A stretch of DNA of 64,000 nucleotides from PALSA-610 sp038213435 (GTDB lineage Bacteria; Actinomycetota; Acidimicrobiia; IMCC26256; PALSA-610). The position numbers and the translations under genes were made by a program. The DNA lies in assembly GCA_038213435.1 (NCBI GenBank), contig JBBQTI010000004.1:1-64000 (forward strand), given 5' to 3'. The number at the start of each line of letters is the position of its first letter. The stretch's first letter is position 1. Below the pieces are notes generated by a model that had not been told where the DNA came from, ran no database searches, and worked only from the letters and a program-made list of their open reading frames with translations. Below, piece after piece: positions 28,205 to 38,409 of the stretch.

Positions 28205-29344
28205 GTGAGCGAGACCGCCGGCGACGGCTTCGAGACGCGCGCGATCCACGCCGGCCATGAGCCCGACCCGAGCACGGGTGCGATCGTGCCGCCGATCAGC
28301 CTGGCGACGACGTTCGCCCAGGACGCGGTCGGAAAGCATCGCGGCTACGAATATTCGCGCAGCGGCAACCCGACTCGTAGCGCGATGGAGACGTGCGTCG
28401 CCTCGCTCGAGGACGCGCGGCACGGCCTCGCTTTCGCGAGCGGTCTTGCGGCCGAGGATGCCGTCCTGCGCACGCTCGATCCGGGCGACCATCTGATCAT
28501 CCCGAACGACGCGTACGGCGGCACGTACCGGCTTGTCGCACGTGTATACGAACGTCATGGGATCGCGTGGTCGGCCTGTGACTTGCGCGATCTGCGCGCG
28601 CTCGAAGCGGCGTGGCAGCCCGAGACCCGCATGGTCTGGATCGAGACGCCGACCAACCCGCTGCTCTCGATCGTCGACATCGCAGCCGTTGCGCGCGCGG
28701 CGCACGAGCAGAACGCGCGGGTGATCGTCGACAACACTTTCGCCACGCCCTACCTGCAAAAACCGCTCGCGCTCGGGGCCGACGCCTCGGTGCACTCCTC
28801 GACGAAGTACCTCGGTGGCCATTCCGATGTCGTGGGAGGATTCATCGCGGTGAACGACGCGGAATTGGCCGACGAATTGCGGTTTCTTCAGAACGCGATG
28901 GGCGCGGTGCCTTCGCCTTTCGACTGCTATCTCGTGTCGCGGGGAGTGAAGACGCTCGCGGTGAGAATGCGCGAGCACTGCACCAACGCGCAGGCGATCG
29001 TCCGGATGCTCCGCGAGCACGATGCCGTCGCGAGAGTGCTCTATCCCGACGAGTCCGACGTCGCGCGCCGTCAGATGCGCGACTTCGGCGGCATGGTGTC
29101 GTTCCTCGCGACCGACGAGGATGCGGCGCTCGAGCTCGTCACCCGCACGCGTCTCTTCACTCTCGCGGAATCCCTCGGCGCGGTCGAGTCGCTCATCGAG
29201 CATCCCGCCCGCATGACCCACGCGTCGGTCGCCGGATCGGCGCTCGAGGTCGATCCCCGCCTCGTGCGCCTGTCGGTGGGCATCGAGTCGCAAGCCGACC
29301 TGGTGGCCGACCTGAAGCAAGCGCTCGACGCAGTCGTCGGGTAG
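28205..29344 (+). CDS. metB: Cystathionine gamma-synthase / gamma-lyase
   Basis: 379 residues, Cys/Met-metabolism PLP family. The PLP lysine is Lys201 in SSTKYLGGHSDVV; SRSGNPTRSA and ETPTNPLL are family signatures. Together with Cbs it would either make cystathionine from activated homoserine (gamma-synthase) or split it to cysteine (gamma-lyase). Pairing with cbs favours the lyase role; family resemblance does not decide. Start GTG 28205, no strong ribosome site, so translation may depend on cbs. Confidence 0.92.
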   Translation: MSETAGDGFETRAIHAGHEPDPSTGAIVPPISLATTFAQDAVGKHRGYEYSRSGNPTRSAMETCVASLEDARHGLAFASGLAAEDAVLRTLDPGDHLIIPNDAYGGTYRLVARVYERHGIAWSACDLRDLRALEAAWQPETRMVWIETPTNPLLSIVDIAAVARAAHEQNARVIVDNTFATPYLQKPLALGADASVHSSTKYLGGHSDVVGGFIAVNDAELADELRFLQNAMGAVPSPFDCYLVSRGVKTLAVRMREHCTNAQAIVRMLREHDAVARVLYPDESDVARRQMRDFGGMVSFLATDEDAALELVTRTRLFTLAESLGAVESLIEHPARMTHASVAGSALEVDPRLVRLSVGIESQADLVADLKQALDAVVG

Positions 29345-29352
29345 ACGCCGTC

Positions 29353-30087
29353 GTGACCTACCTGTTCATCCACGGCGGTGGATCGACCTCGCGGTTCTGG
29401 GATCGGTTGTTGCCATTGCTCGACCGGCCGGCGCTCGCCGTCGACCTACCTGGTCGGAACGGCAAGCCGGCCGACTTCGCCACACTGAGCGTGGATGTCG
29501 AGGCGGCCTCGGTACTCGCCGACATCGAGGCGGCCGATGTGACGGGGCCGATCATCGTCGTCGCGCACTCATCCGGTGGTCTCGTCGTGCCCGGAGTCGT
29601 TGCGGGTCTCGGCGGTCGCGTCGCGCACGTCGTGCTGAGCGCCGCGCTCGTGCCCGCCGAGGGCGGTTGCGGGATCGATTGCATGAAGGCGACGCATCGC
29701 GACGGCCTCGTCGCCTCGGTCGAGCAGGCACGACGCGACGGCACGGTGATCACGCTGCCCGGGCCGCCCGACGATCCCGAGCCGTTTCGGTACGCGTACG
29801 GCGGCGATCCCCTCGACGACGACACTCTTGCGTTCATGGTCGACCCGGCTCGGTGCGTGGCCGACACGGTGCACCACTACTTCCAGCCCGTCCGTTGGTC
29901 GATCGCCGCGCCCGTGCCGGTCACCTATCTGCTCAACACGCGCGATCGACCCGTGCAATCAGAGATGCAGGAGCGCATGGTGACGCACTTGCCGCATACC
30001 CCTGACGTGATACGTCTCGATTCCGGGCACATTCCGGCCGTGACCGACCCCGATGGCTTTGCAAGGCTGCTCGAATCAGCGCTCTGA
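29353..30087 (+). CDS. Alpha/beta hydrolase
   Basis: 244 residues, small alpha/beta-fold hydrolase. Oxyanion region is FIHGGGSTSRFWD, nucleophile Ser in VVAHSSGGLV, and the catalytic His in LDSGHIPAVTDP. It resembles the short plant-type esterase group (methyl-esterase-like). GTG 29353 starts eight bases after the metB stop. The 3' end overlaps the convergent acetyltransferase by twelve bases. Confidence 0.82.
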   Translation: MTYLFIHGGGSTSRFWDRLLPLLDRPALAVDLPGRNGKPADFATLSVDVEAASVLADIEAADVTGPIIVVAHSSGGLVVPGVVAGLGGRVAHVVLSAALVPAEGGCGIDCMKATHRDGLVASVEQARRDGTVITLPGPPDDPEPFRYAYGGDPLDDDTLAFMVDPARCVADTVHHYFQPVRWSIAAPVPVTYLLNTRDRPVQSEMQERMVTHLPHTPDVIRLDSGHIPAVTDPDGFARLLESAL

Positions 30088-30609
30088 GACCTCGTCGAAG
30101 GCCGGCGGGTAGACGACGTGTCCTCGGATCGACGAGTCGTAGTTGCGCAGGCGCAGGATCTGGGCGGCCCCCGGCGGCGCCCATGCCGGAAGACGGATGT
30201 GGATGCCGTACGGGACGGAATGCTCGAAGCCGAGGCGTCCGTAGTAGACGGGACTTCCCTCCAGGACGATGAGCGGCTCCCCGTCGTCATCGACGCGCGC
30301 GCTGACTGCGCGCACGAGCGCAGAGCCGATGCCTTCGCCCTGTAGGTCGGGCGCGACCGCGAGCGGCGACAGGCTGGCGATCCGGCGCTCCGCCGAATCG
30401 TCCCGGAGCGCGACGAAGCTGATCACCACGTGGCCCACAACGCGTCCGGGAAGCTCGGCCACCAACGACCAGTGCGGAACGAAGTTCGAAGACGCACGGA
30501 TCGCCTCGACGAGCCGAGCCTCCGCGGGAGATCCGAACGCCGCCGTGACGACGTCCGCGATGGCCTGGCGGTCGCCGGGCCGCTCGGCGCGGACCGTCAC
30601 GTCGTCCAC
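30076..30609 (-). CDS. GNAT N-acetyltransferase
   Basis: 177 residues. The acetyl-CoA-binding motif A reads LSPLAVAPDLQGEGIGSALV and is followed by YYGRLGFEHS, both typical of YhbS-like GNAT proteins. Acceptor unknown. GTG 30609 lies two bases after the sdhB stop, so the gene rides on the sdh transcript. Confidence 0.85.
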   Translation of the reverse strand: MDDVTVRAERPGDRQAIADVVTAAFGSPAEARLVEAIRASSNFVPHWSLVAELPGRVVGHVVISFVALRDDSAERRIASLSPLAVAPDLQGEGIGSALVRAVSARVDDDGEPLIVLEGSPVYYGRLGFEHSVPYGIHIRLPAWAPPGAAQILRLRNYDSSIRGHVVYPPAFDEVSER

Positions 30610-30611
30610 TT

Positions 30612-31394
30612 TTACGGGAACGACTGGCCGACGAGGCGACGCTGTTGGAGCTGCGCCTTCGCGTAGTCCTTGTTCATCAGCGCGATGAAGTCGATCGAGA
30701 TCGACTTCGGGCACGCGGCCTCGCACTCCCGGTGGTTCGTGCACGAGCCGAAGTAGGTCTCCATGGACTCGACCATGTTGATCGTGCGGTCCCAGCGTTC
30801 GGCCTGACCCTGCGGCAACAGGTTGAGGTGTTGCATCTTCGCCGAAGTGAACAGCTGGGCCGCACCGTTCGGGCATGCGGCGACACAGGCTCCGCATCCG
30901 ATGCATGCGGCGGCATCCATCGCCGCGTCCGCGACCGGCTTGGGGATCGGGATCAGGTTCCCGTCGGGCGCGCCGCCGGTTCCGACGCCCACGTAGCCGC
31001 CCGACTCGATGATGCGGTCGAACGCGGTGCGGTCGACGATGAGATCCTTGACGAGCGGGAAGCCGGCGGCGCGCCACGGCTCGATCGTGAGGTGGTCGCC
31101 GTCGCGGAATTTGCGCATATGCAGCTGGCAGGTCGCGGTGGCGCGTTCGGGGCCGTGCGCCTGCCCGTTGATCATGAACCCGCACGCACCGCAGATGCCT
31201 TCACGACAGTCGTGGTCGAAGGCGATCGGCTCCTTGCCGTCGTGCATCAAACGCTCGTTCACGACGTCGAGCATCTCGAGGAACGACATGTCGGGGCTCA
31301 CGCCCGGAACGTCGTAGGTCTCGAAAGTCCCGCCGGCGTCGGCCGAAGCCTGGCGCCACACACTGAGCGTGATGCGCATCGATGAGTTGCTCAT
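30612..31394 (-). CDS. sdhB: Succinate dehydrogenase iron-sulphur subunit
   Basis: 260 residues. The N-terminal plant-type ferredoxin domain binds [2Fe-2S] through CREGICGACG and a later Cys; the C-terminal domain binds [4Fe-4S] and [3Fe-4S] through CIGCGACVAACPNG and ECEAACPKSI. It passes electrons from SdhA to the membrane subunit. Gene order sdhC-sdhA-sdhB. Confidence 0.95.
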   Translation of the reverse strand: MSNSSMRITLSVWRQASADAGGTFETYDVPGVSPDMSFLEMLDVVNERLMHDGKEPIAFDHDCREGICGACGFMINGQAHGPERATATCQLHMRKFRDGDHLTIEPWRAAGFPLVKDLIVDRTAFDRIIESGGYVGVGTGGAPDGNLIPIPKPVADAAMDAAACIGCGACVAACPNGAAQLFTSAKMQHLNLLPQGQAERWDRTINMVESMETYFGSCTNHRECEAACPKSISIDFIALMNKDYAKAQLQQRRLVGQSFP

Positions 31395-31403
31395 CTCAAC
31401 CCT

Positions 31404-33322
<1,919 letters not shown>

Positions 33323-33326
<4 letters not shown>

Positions 33327-34135
33327 GCCTTGCACGGTGCGGTCGTGGGTTCGATGTGCGGGCACTCCAGGTCGACCGCGTGGAGCTGGATGAGGATCGG
33401 GAAGCTGAGGTTGCCGACGAGGATGAGTCCGGCGAACGCGATCGCGAACGAGCGGCGCAGCTTGTTGATGCGCGGGTTGTTGATGCCCATGCTCTGAAAC
33501 ATCGACCAGGCGCCGTGGTAGAGGTGGAACGCCAGCGCGACGTTCGCAACCGCGTAGGCGAGCGCGACGACGGGTCGCTGCAGGCTGTAGACGAGGTTGT
33601 TGTAGGGATCGCCGCGCACCCACTCCGAGTTGGCCGTTCCCCACGTGAGATCCATGAGATGGAACACGAGATAGAGCAGCACGATGATGCCGGTCCACCG
33701 CATCGTGCGCGACGCGAAGTCGGCTGCGACGTAGTCGCGTTTCGACTGATATCGCTGCGGCCGCGCCTTGCGATTCGTCATCGTCAGGCTGTACGCGGAA
33801 TGGAGATGCAGCACGAAGGCGACGAACAGACCCGATCGAAGCGTCCAGAGCAGCACGGTGCGCGGCAGCAGGTGGCCGGGCATGTCGCGCAAGGCTTCGC
33901 CGTAAAGGTTGATCTCCTCTTTGGAGAGATAGAGCTTCACGTTGCCGATCAGGTGGAACACGACGAAGCCCATGAGCATCACGCCGGTCACGGCCATGAC
34001 CCATTTCTTGCCGACTGACGAGCGGTAGAACCGCAGCAGGGGCGGGCCGTTCGGCACGAGCTTGCGAATCGGTCGGGCCGGGCCGACCGGTGGCGTCTTC
34101 ACCAGCTTGGTCGGCGGGGGTGCGGTGGTCGCCAT
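33323..34135 (-). CDS. sdhC: Succinate dehydrogenase cytochrome b subunit (fused CD type)
   Basis: 270 residues, longer than a canonical SdhC, with five predicted helices (near 55-75, 95-115, 150-170, 190-212, 235-255). Candidate haem ligands are His in FHLIGNVKLYL, VLHLHSAY, YLVFHLMDLTWG and FHLYHGAWS, enough for two b haems. It anchors SdhAB and reduces menaquinone in this family. A TTG at 34144 extends the frame; I take ATG 34135, preceded by GGAG. Confidence 0.9.
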
Positions 34136-34262
34136 CGTCTCCAACTCGCTGCAATTCGGACTCGTGAGCTTGTGAATTCGGACTCTAGGCTGCGCCCGGG
34201 AAACAGCGACGAATCGTGCGGAGATTCACATGCGAGCGATCGAGACGTTGGGTCCCTGACCG

Positions 34263-36353
34263 CTACCGGGCGCGTCCGGCTTCGACGATCAGGAGCGGGT
34301 ATCTGTTCGCGACGCGTCCGATGTCGACGTGAGCGAGCACGACCTCCACGTCGACTGCGTCGTCGAGATCGGCGCATCCGACGAAGACCACCGCGTCCGC
34401 GTCGATGTCGCCGCGCCAATGCCGCGCCCGACCGTCGACCGCGACCACGATCTCGGCATCGATGATCGCCCGGTGGGTGTCGTTGGCCACATGCACGTTG
34501 CCGGTGCGGGGATCGACCATGGCGAGGACGGGGCGGCATGCGTCGCGCACCGCGCCGTACGCGCGTTTGGGGACGCGGTCGTGGTCGAGCAGCCCGAACC
34601 CGACCGCTGGACCGGGGTCGGCCAGGCAGAACACCGCGAAACCGCCGCACGGTGAGCCCTTGCAGCGGCGCAGATCTTCGATCTGCAGCTGGAGGAGGGC
34701 GGCCTGGTAGGCCTGCGTGGCGTCGCACCACTCGTCGAACGACTTCGCGTCCTGTACTGGAACATGCGCGTCGAACGCGCGGCGTTCGATCCCGTGGTGC
34801 TGCTCGAGTTCGTCCCACGCCAAACGCGGCCAGAGCTCGGGGCGCATCCATTCGGCAGTCTCCGGCACGGACTGCGAGCCGAAGGCCGATACGAAGCGGC
34901 CGAGGCGGGGCACGGCCCGGATGGCGGGACCGAGGCCGGCGAGTGTGCCGTGCCGCCATCCGAACCAAAGGTGGGAGTCGTCGCCCGCGCCCGAGCTCCG
35001 GATGACCGGCCGGGTGCCGTCCGATCGTGCGATCGCGTGTGCCGTCGACCGATCGAGTATCTGTTTTCCCCAGGTCGGCACAGTGGCGTTGGCGAGGGCC
35101 CGCGCCGGTGCGTCGTCGCCGAGCGGCGCGTCGTGCGCGCACCACAGCACGATCGACGGGTGGTTACCGAGCAGGTCGACCATCGCGCGCGCCTGGCGTG
35201 CGGCCTGCCGGCGTACACCTCGTGCGTACCCGCCCTCCATAGGGAAGTCCTGCCAGAGAAGGAGTCCCGCCTCGTCCGCCGCGTCGTACAGCGCGGGTGG
35301 CGCGACGTGGGTGTGCACGCGTAGGAGGTCGAGATGCGCGTCGAGCGCGCTCGCGACATCCGCGCGGATCAGCTCGTCGTCGGCCTGGCCGAGGAGGGCG
35401 CGTGCCGGCGCGTAGCTCGCGCCCTTCAGGAACACGCGCTCGCCGTTGACCGACAACGTCGATCCGCGCCGCTGCACGTCGCGAAACGCCACGACCTCCG
35501 AGAATCCGTCGCTCAGGACGCCATCGACCTCCACGTCGAGGTCCAGGCTGCACAGCAGTTGCGCGCCGAGGCCGCGTGGCCACCAGCGCGGCGGGTCGTC
35601 GACCGTGAGGGTCCACGCGAGCTCGTTGGTACCTGCTGCGAGCGTGACGGCTCGCCACGCGTCGAGCAACACGTCGCCGGCGGGTCCGCGTACGATCGCG
35701 TGCAGGCGAGCGCCGCGGTGCTCGTTGGCCGCGTCGAGCGTCACGTGGCACGCGAGCCGGCCGCGCTCGACGGAAGCGTCGACGCACAGCACGCGTGCGC
35801 GATCGATGCGCGCCGGGCCCGATGACGCGAGCCGGACCGGCCGCCAGATCCCGCCCGGATTCAGCGACCGGTCGAACACCGGCGACTGCCAGTAGCCGCC
35901 CGTGATCGTTCGCTTCGCGGTTCGATCGCGCTGCGGCGGGCAGGTGACCTCGATCGCGAGCACGTGATCGTCGCGCTCGCCGAGTCCTCGAGTGACCTCG
36001 AACGCGTGGCGCGCGAAGTATCCCTCCGTTGCGCCGAGATATTCGCCGTCGAGCCACGCGTCGCCGTAGTAGAAAATGCCGTCGAGCTCGAGGAACCAAC
36101 GCCGCCCGTCGACCTGTCCGGCGTCGGGGGGATCACTCACCCGGTGGGTGAAGTGGCGGCGGTACAGCACCGGCCCGTCGTGGTGGGCGAACGGGCGCTC
36201 CGCGCGCCAGTGGTGCGGAACGGAAACGCGCTCCCACGAGCGGTCGTCGCAATGGGACTCCGCAAAGGTTCTCGCAAGATCCGGTTCGGACACGTGCGCG
36301 CGCCACTCACCGGCGAGGCTCACTACCTCCGAAGCGCGCGACTGACGGCTCAC
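34263..36353 (-). CDS. Glycoside hydrolase family 2-type protein lacking both catalytic glutamates
   Basis: 696 residues with the GH2 layout: sugar-binding jelly-roll (about 1-180), Ig-like domain (about 180-290) and TIM barrel. Fold is closest to beta-mannosidase: GIFYYGDAWLDGEYLG, NPGGIWRPVRL, FPMEGGY, NHPSIVLWC. However the acid/base Glu that follows this last motif in the family (NE) is replaced in CAHDAPL, and the nucleophile motif SEFG reads SAFG in FVSAFGSQSVP. Retaining hydrolysis therefore looks impossible, so a binding role or another chemistry is likely. Start GTG 36353 is uncertain (GTG 36323 also possible). Confidence 0.8.
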   Translation of the reverse strand: MSRQSRASEVVSLAGEWRAHVSEPDLARTFAESHCDDRSWERVSVPHHWRAERPFAHHDGPVLYRRHFTHRVSDPPDAGQVDGRRWFLELDGIFYYGDAWLDGEYLGATEGYFARHAFEVTRGLGERDDHVLAIEVTCPPQRDRTAKRTITGGYWQSPVFDRSLNPGGIWRPVRLASSGPARIDRARVLCVDASVERGRLACHVTLDAANEHRGARLHAIVRGPAGDVLLDAWRAVTLAAGTNELAWTLTVDDPPRWWPRGLGAQLLCSLDLDVEVDGVLSDGFSEVVAFRDVQRRGSTLSVNGERVFLKGASYAPARALLGQADDELIRADVASALDAHLDLLRVHTHVAPPALYDAADEAGLLLWQDFPMEGGYARGVRRQAARQARAMVDLLGNHPSIVLWCAHDAPLGDDAPARALANATVPTWGKQILDRSTAHAIARSDGTRPVIRSSGAGDDSHLWFGWRHGTLAGLGPAIRAVPRLGRFVSAFGSQSVPETAEWMRPELWPRLAWDELEQHHGIERRAFDAHVPVQDAKSFDEWCDATQAYQAALLQLQIEDLRRCKGSPCGGFAVFCLADPGPAVGFGLLDHDRVPKRAYGAVRDACRPVLAMVDPRTGNVHVANDTHRAIIDAEIVVAVDGRARHWRGDIDADAVVFVGCADLDDAVDVEVVLAHVDIGRVANRYPLLIVEAGRAR

Positions 36354-36361
36354 CGGACCCC

Positions 36362-36371
36362 AGCGTATGCT
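36362..36371. promoter_or_regulatory. Overlapping divergent -10 elements
   Basis: AGCGTATGCT holds TATGCT on plus (36366-36371, six bases before the MoxR ATG) and TACGCT on minus (complement of 36362-36367, eight bases before GTG 36353). Both starts lack a Shine-Dalgarno. The boxes share the central TA. Confidence 0.5.
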
Positions 36372-36377
36372 CGCCCC

Positions 36378-37778
36378 ATGAGCCGTCCCGCAACCCTTGG
36401 AGACCTGCGCGCCAGCGGCTGGGAGTCTCGTCCCGTCAAGGAAGAGATCCGAGCGAACGCGGTGCGGGCACTTGCGGAGAAACGCCCGTTGGTCGAAGGG
36501 GTCATCGGTTTCGAAGACACCGTGCTTCCACAGCTTGCGAACGCGTTGCTGGCCGGGCACGACATGATCTTTCTCGGCGAGCGTGGTCAGGCGAAGACGC
36601 GCATGATCCGCGAGCTCGTTTGCCTGCTCGACGAGTGGATGCCCATCGTCGCGGGCAGTGAGATCAACGACGACCCGTACGCGCCTGCCTCCAGCCATGC
36701 GCGGCACCTCGTTGCCGATCGAGGCGACGACACCCCGATCGAATGGGTGCACCGCGATCGCCGTTACGGCGAGAAGCTCGCGACCCCCGACACGTCGATC
36801 GCCGACCTCATCGGCGAGGTCGACCCGATCAAGGTGGCCGAGGGTCGCTACCTCTCCGACGAGCTGACGATCCATTACGGGTTGGTGCCGCGCACCAATC
36901 GCGGCATCTTCGCGATCAACGAGCTCCCCGATCTCGCCGAGCGCATCCAGGTGGGGTTGTTGAACGTGCTCGAGGAGCGCGACGTGCAGATCCGCGGATA
37001 CAAGATCCGCCTGCCGCTCGACGTGTTGCTCGTCGCGACCGCAAATCCCGAGGACTACACCAACCGGGGCCGCATCATCACGCCGCTCAAAGACCGCTTC
37101 GGTTCGCAGATCCGAACCCACTATCCGCTCGAGACCGAGCTCGAGATGGCGATCATCGACCAGGAGGCACGGCCCCTTGTCGGCGCCGGGCTCCAGGTGT
37201 CGGTTCCCGATTTCATGACCGAGGTCGTCGCCGAGATCTCGCAACTCGCGCGCCGCTCACCCCACGTGAATCAACGATCCGGCGTCTCGGCGCGCCTGTC
37301 GATCTCGAACTACGAGACCCTGGTGGCCAACGCAGCTCGGCGCGCGCTCGCCAGTGGAGAGCGCGAAGTCGTGCCGCGTGTCTCCGATCTCGCCGCACTC
37401 GCCGCTTCGACGTCGGGCAAGATCGAGATCGAGACCCTCGACGACGGACGCGAGGGCCAGGTGCTCGAGCGCATCCTGAAGGCGGCGACGCTCGAGGTCT
37501 TCCGAGCGCGCGTGCGCCCCGAGCGCCTGGGGCCGATCGTCGCGTCATTCGAGGACGGATCGATCGTGCACACCGGCGAGGACGTTCCCGCGATCGAGTA
37601 TCGCGAGCTGCTCTCGAAGCTCGAAGGCATGCCGGCCGTACTCTCCGACCTGGGCGTCGGCGAATCGCCCGCGGGTATCGCGAGCGGAATCGAGTTCGTG
37701 CTCGAGGGTCTGCACCTGACGAAGCGTCTGAACAAGGACGCGGTCGGGACGCGCGCGTCCTACCGTTCCCGAGGCTGA
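36378..37778 (+). CDS. MoxR/Mg-chelatase-like AAA+ ATPase
   Basis: 466 residues. Walker A is GERGQAKT at residues 67-74; Walker B region is GIFAINELPDL with Asn-Glu, usual for this subfamily; sensor 1 lies in ATANPEDY and arginine residues in LKDRFGSQI. The protein contains the long insertion of the ChlI-like group. These ATPases work with a VWA partner; the candidate is the 666-residue VWA protein starting at 39577, although a glycosidase and a pseudogene now separate them. ATG 36378 follows TATGCT. Confidence 0.88.
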   Translation: MSRPATLGDLRASGWESRPVKEEIRANAVRALAEKRPLVEGVIGFEDTVLPQLANALLAGHDMIFLGERGQAKTRMIRELVCLLDEWMPIVAGSEINDDPYAPASSHARHLVADRGDDTPIEWVHRDRRYGEKLATPDTSIADLIGEVDPIKVAEGRYLSDELTIHYGLVPRTNRGIFAINELPDLAERIQVGLLNVLEERDVQIRGYKIRLPLDVLLVATANPEDYTNRGRIITPLKDRFGSQIRTHYPLETELEMAIIDQEARPLVGAGLQVSVPDFMTEVVAEISQLARRSPHVNQRSGVSARLSISNYETLVANAARRALASGEREVVPRVSDLAALAASTSGKIEIETLDDGREGQVLERILKAATLEVFRARVRPERLGPIVASFEDGSIVHTGEDVPAIEYRELLSKLEGMPAVLSDLGVGESPAGIASGIEFVLEGLHLTKRLNKDAVGTRASYRSRG

Positions 37779-37779
37779 A

Positions 37780-37794
37780 ACCGAATTCTTCGGT
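37780..37794 (+). terminator. Short hairpin after the MoxR gene
   Basis: ACCGAA and TTCGGT pair perfectly around a three-base loop, directly after the stop codon. A further small hairpin CCCGG-TCA-CCGGG lies at 37845-37857 and a near-palindrome at 37864-37882. No U-tract. Confidence 0.4.
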
Positions 37795-37969
37795 CTTCGC
37801 GCGGAGGTTCTTGCATCGAACTCCTCGCACGCGCCGTCATGGCTCCCGGTCACCGGGTTACGACGAATCTTCCGAAGAATCGTTGCGACGGAGAAATCGG
37901 CATGGAGTCCCGTGACGGGCGGCCGAAAGCCGACTTCATGGGTCGGGTTTAGCCGGCAGCCCGCGATGC

Positions 37970-38409
37970 GTGGCAATCCGCCTGCTCTCGTTCCCGAACC
38001 CGGGCAACGAGGTGGCCGCGCGACTCGTGGCCGCAGGAGTGATGGCGCTTTCGGTCGTCGAGCTCGCCACGGCTCGGCGATGGCTGCTGATCCCGCTCGC
38101 GTACGGCACGGCTTCGTCGCCCGGGTTCTCACCGGGCCCCAGCTGAGCCCGCTCGAGTTCGTGACGCGGATCGCGGTTCCGAGACTGCCGTTAGCCGAAC
38201 GACCCGTGCCCGGGCCGCCGTAGCGGTTCGCTCAGGGGACCGGCGCGACGCTCACGACCCTCGCCCTCGTCGCGTGGGTCGCGGGCGCACCGACCTTTCT
38301 GGGGTGCAAGGCCTTCGCGCTGCTGATGCGCGTCGGCGTCATCCCCGAGAGCGTGTGCCTGGAGTGCGCCGACATCTCGATACGGCTCAGGGCCGCGCGT
38401 ACGACCTGA
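37970..38409 (+). pseudogene. Decayed DUF4395 membrane-protein gene
   Basis: Translation starts in one frame as FPNPGNEVAARLVAAGVMAL and RRWLLIPLAYG, then continues in another frame as FVARVLTGPQLSPL and APRL-like VPRLPLAERPVPGPP, and after a TAG (38221-38223) as RFAQGTGATL, LGCKAFALLMRVGVIPES and VCLECADI. These are the consecutive blocks of the DUF4395 family. The frame switch is explained by a tandem duplication of ACGGC at 38103-38112; deleting one copy restores LAYGFVARVLTG. TAG replaces the codon before RFAQ. The stretch between WVAG and LGCK is also shorter than usual. It accounts for most of the 37779-38386 gap. Confidence 0.82.

Noticed and set aside
34263..36353. GH2-like gene as a frameshifted pseudogene
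   Set aside because: The frame is open throughout with all structural blocks present; only catalytic residues differ.
37864..37882. Near-palindrome CGAATCTTCCGAAGAATCG as a LexA-type operator
   Set aside because: It lacks the GAAC/GTTC half-sites expected of an actinobacterial SOS box and no gene starts next to it.
37912..38223. 103-codon plus-strand open frame as an intact gene
   Set aside because: Its second half is the middle of DUF4395 and its first half is out of frame with the family start; it is part of the pseudogene.
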